40,313 nt of DNA from Longimicrobium sp. (GTDB lineage Bacteria > Gemmatimonadota > Gemmatimonadetes > Longimicrobiales > Longimicrobiaceae), in NCBI GenBank assembly GCA_036387335.1, contig DASVTZ010000262.1:1-40313 (forward strand), written 5' to 3'. The notes under the pieces are model-generated. The model was not told where the DNA came from. It made no database searches and saw only the letters and a list, made by a program, of their open reading frames with translations. Below are positions 39,971-40,313 of the stretch, piece by piece. Position 1 is the stretch's first letter; every line of letters starts with the position of its first letter. A program made the position numbers and the translations under genes.

Positions 39971-40086
39971 GGCGAGTGAACTCGCTGCAACAACAGCACA
40001 AAGTCCGCCTTCGCGGACTCCGGGTTGAGTTCCGCGTCTCTCCAGTCGGGCTTCAGCCGCCTTCCCGTCGTTCCAGCCGGGGGCGG
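39971..40086. repeat. 50-base repeat plus decayed hairpin repeat after the DUF1707 gene
   Basis: 39971-40020 (GGCGAGTGAACTCGCTGCAA, CAACAGCACAAAGTCCGCCT, TCGCGGACTC) is an inverted near-copy of 17052-17101. 40045-40086 (TCGGGCTTCAGCCGCCTTCC...) is related to 23156-23206. Confidence 0.82.
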
Positions 40087-40168
40087 TGATCGGCGGCGAC
40101 CACTACCCCGTTGACTCGCGGGGTGCGGCAGGGTACCATCGGTTGCATCCACCAACCGGGCCCTCCCC

Positions 40169-40313
40169 ATGGAATCACCCCTCCACGACGAAGCCGAAGC
40201 GTTCCACCGCGCCCTGGGGGACGTGGTGCGCCTCCAGCAGCACCGCTCGCGCGACCGCGTGGCGTTCTACGGCATCACCGTGTCCGGCGCGCACGCGCTG
40301 GAGGCGCTGGAGC
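40169..40313 (+). CDS. MarR family regulator (N-terminal part, cut by right edge)
   Basis: The first 48 residues, beginning MESPLHDEAEAFHRALGDVVRL, then HRSRDRVAFYGITVSGAHALEAL, are the N-terminal helices and first part of a MarR winged helix. The rest is beyond the window. It follows the DUF1707 gene by a repeat-filled gap, so it is probably transcribed separately. Confidence 0.7.
   Translation, partial: MESPLHDEAEAFHRALGDVVRLQQHRSRDRVAFYGITVSGAHALEALE

Overview
The window is high-GC DNA from a diderm (outer-membrane) bacterium. The evidence for a double membrane is an LpxR-type lipid A deacylase, an outer-membrane barrel, many lipoproteins and a TonB-like protein. The codon bias, GTG starts, Gemmatimonadota-style CarboxypepD/VWA/DUF885 envelope proteins and hairpin repeats ending in CCCCTAC suggest Longimicrobium or a close Gemmatimonadota relative. 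This is inference from memory of such genomes; there is no rRNA gene here to prove it. No tRNA, rRNA, CRISPR array, prophage or transposase gene was seen.

Layout. 1-4111: a CoiA-like nuclease-fold protein (cut by the left edge), a small conserved protein, lpxR, and a lipoprotein/glutathionylspermidine-synthase-like pair. 4501-7941: a tight operon of queuosine-precursor transporter yhhQ, glutamate symporter gltS and peptide deformylase, then a Nif3 protein. 7978-10699: MarR regulator, Prim-PolC-like polymerase and LigC-like DNA ligase, a two-gene gap-repair module without Ku. 11161-16756: DUF885 metallopeptidase lipoprotein, YfbK-like VWA lipoprotein, PPOX stress protein and EamA transporter. 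17128-21780: zapE, a GlsB/DUF892 stress pair, a DHH phosphoesterase, a P-loop kinase and an alpha/beta hydrolase. 21840-26841: TonB-like protein, bacterial SET-domain methyltransferase, an outer-membrane barrel translationally coupled to an unknown membrane-anchored Pro/Arg/Thr-rich protein, and a zincin lipoprotein. 27083-31623: ArsR-AHSA1 pair, response regulator coupled to a GGDEF(degenerate)-EAL protein, and a CarboxypepD protein. 31919-34292: small zinc-ribbon membrane protein and ABC-F ATPase uup. 34752-38554: 5-oxoprolinase genes pxpB-pxpC-pxpA with an atypical NRAMP-fold transporter. 38569-40313: two small lipoproteins, a DUF1707/LiaF-like protein and the start of a MarR gene.

The most unusual content lies between genes. 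At least five repeat families decorate gene 3' ends: (1) a modular element of about 440-460 bp with roughly 30-bp terminal inverted repeats, seen complete twice in opposite orientation and as fragments elsewhere; (2) 7/8-bp tandem arrays (AGTGCTA, AGTGCGTT) that place stop codons in every frame on both strands; (3) 8-bp-period GCGGAGAC/ACACAGAG arrays; (4) a 191-bp CATCCTGAG palindrome; (5) a 50-bp repeat and related AGCCGGGGGATGAATC-type hairpins. Several abut stop codons, and some encode the last residues or the stop codon of the neighbouring gene. Of eight convergent gene pairs, three have clean intrinsic-terminator-like hairpins and no repeats, while the other five gaps are filled by repeats (one of these also holds a hairpin terminator). 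This suggests the repeats act as, or replaced, transcription and translation stop regions.

Limits: starts were chosen by eye from ribosome-binding sites, signal peptides and family lengths. Family assignments come from motif recognition, not database searches.
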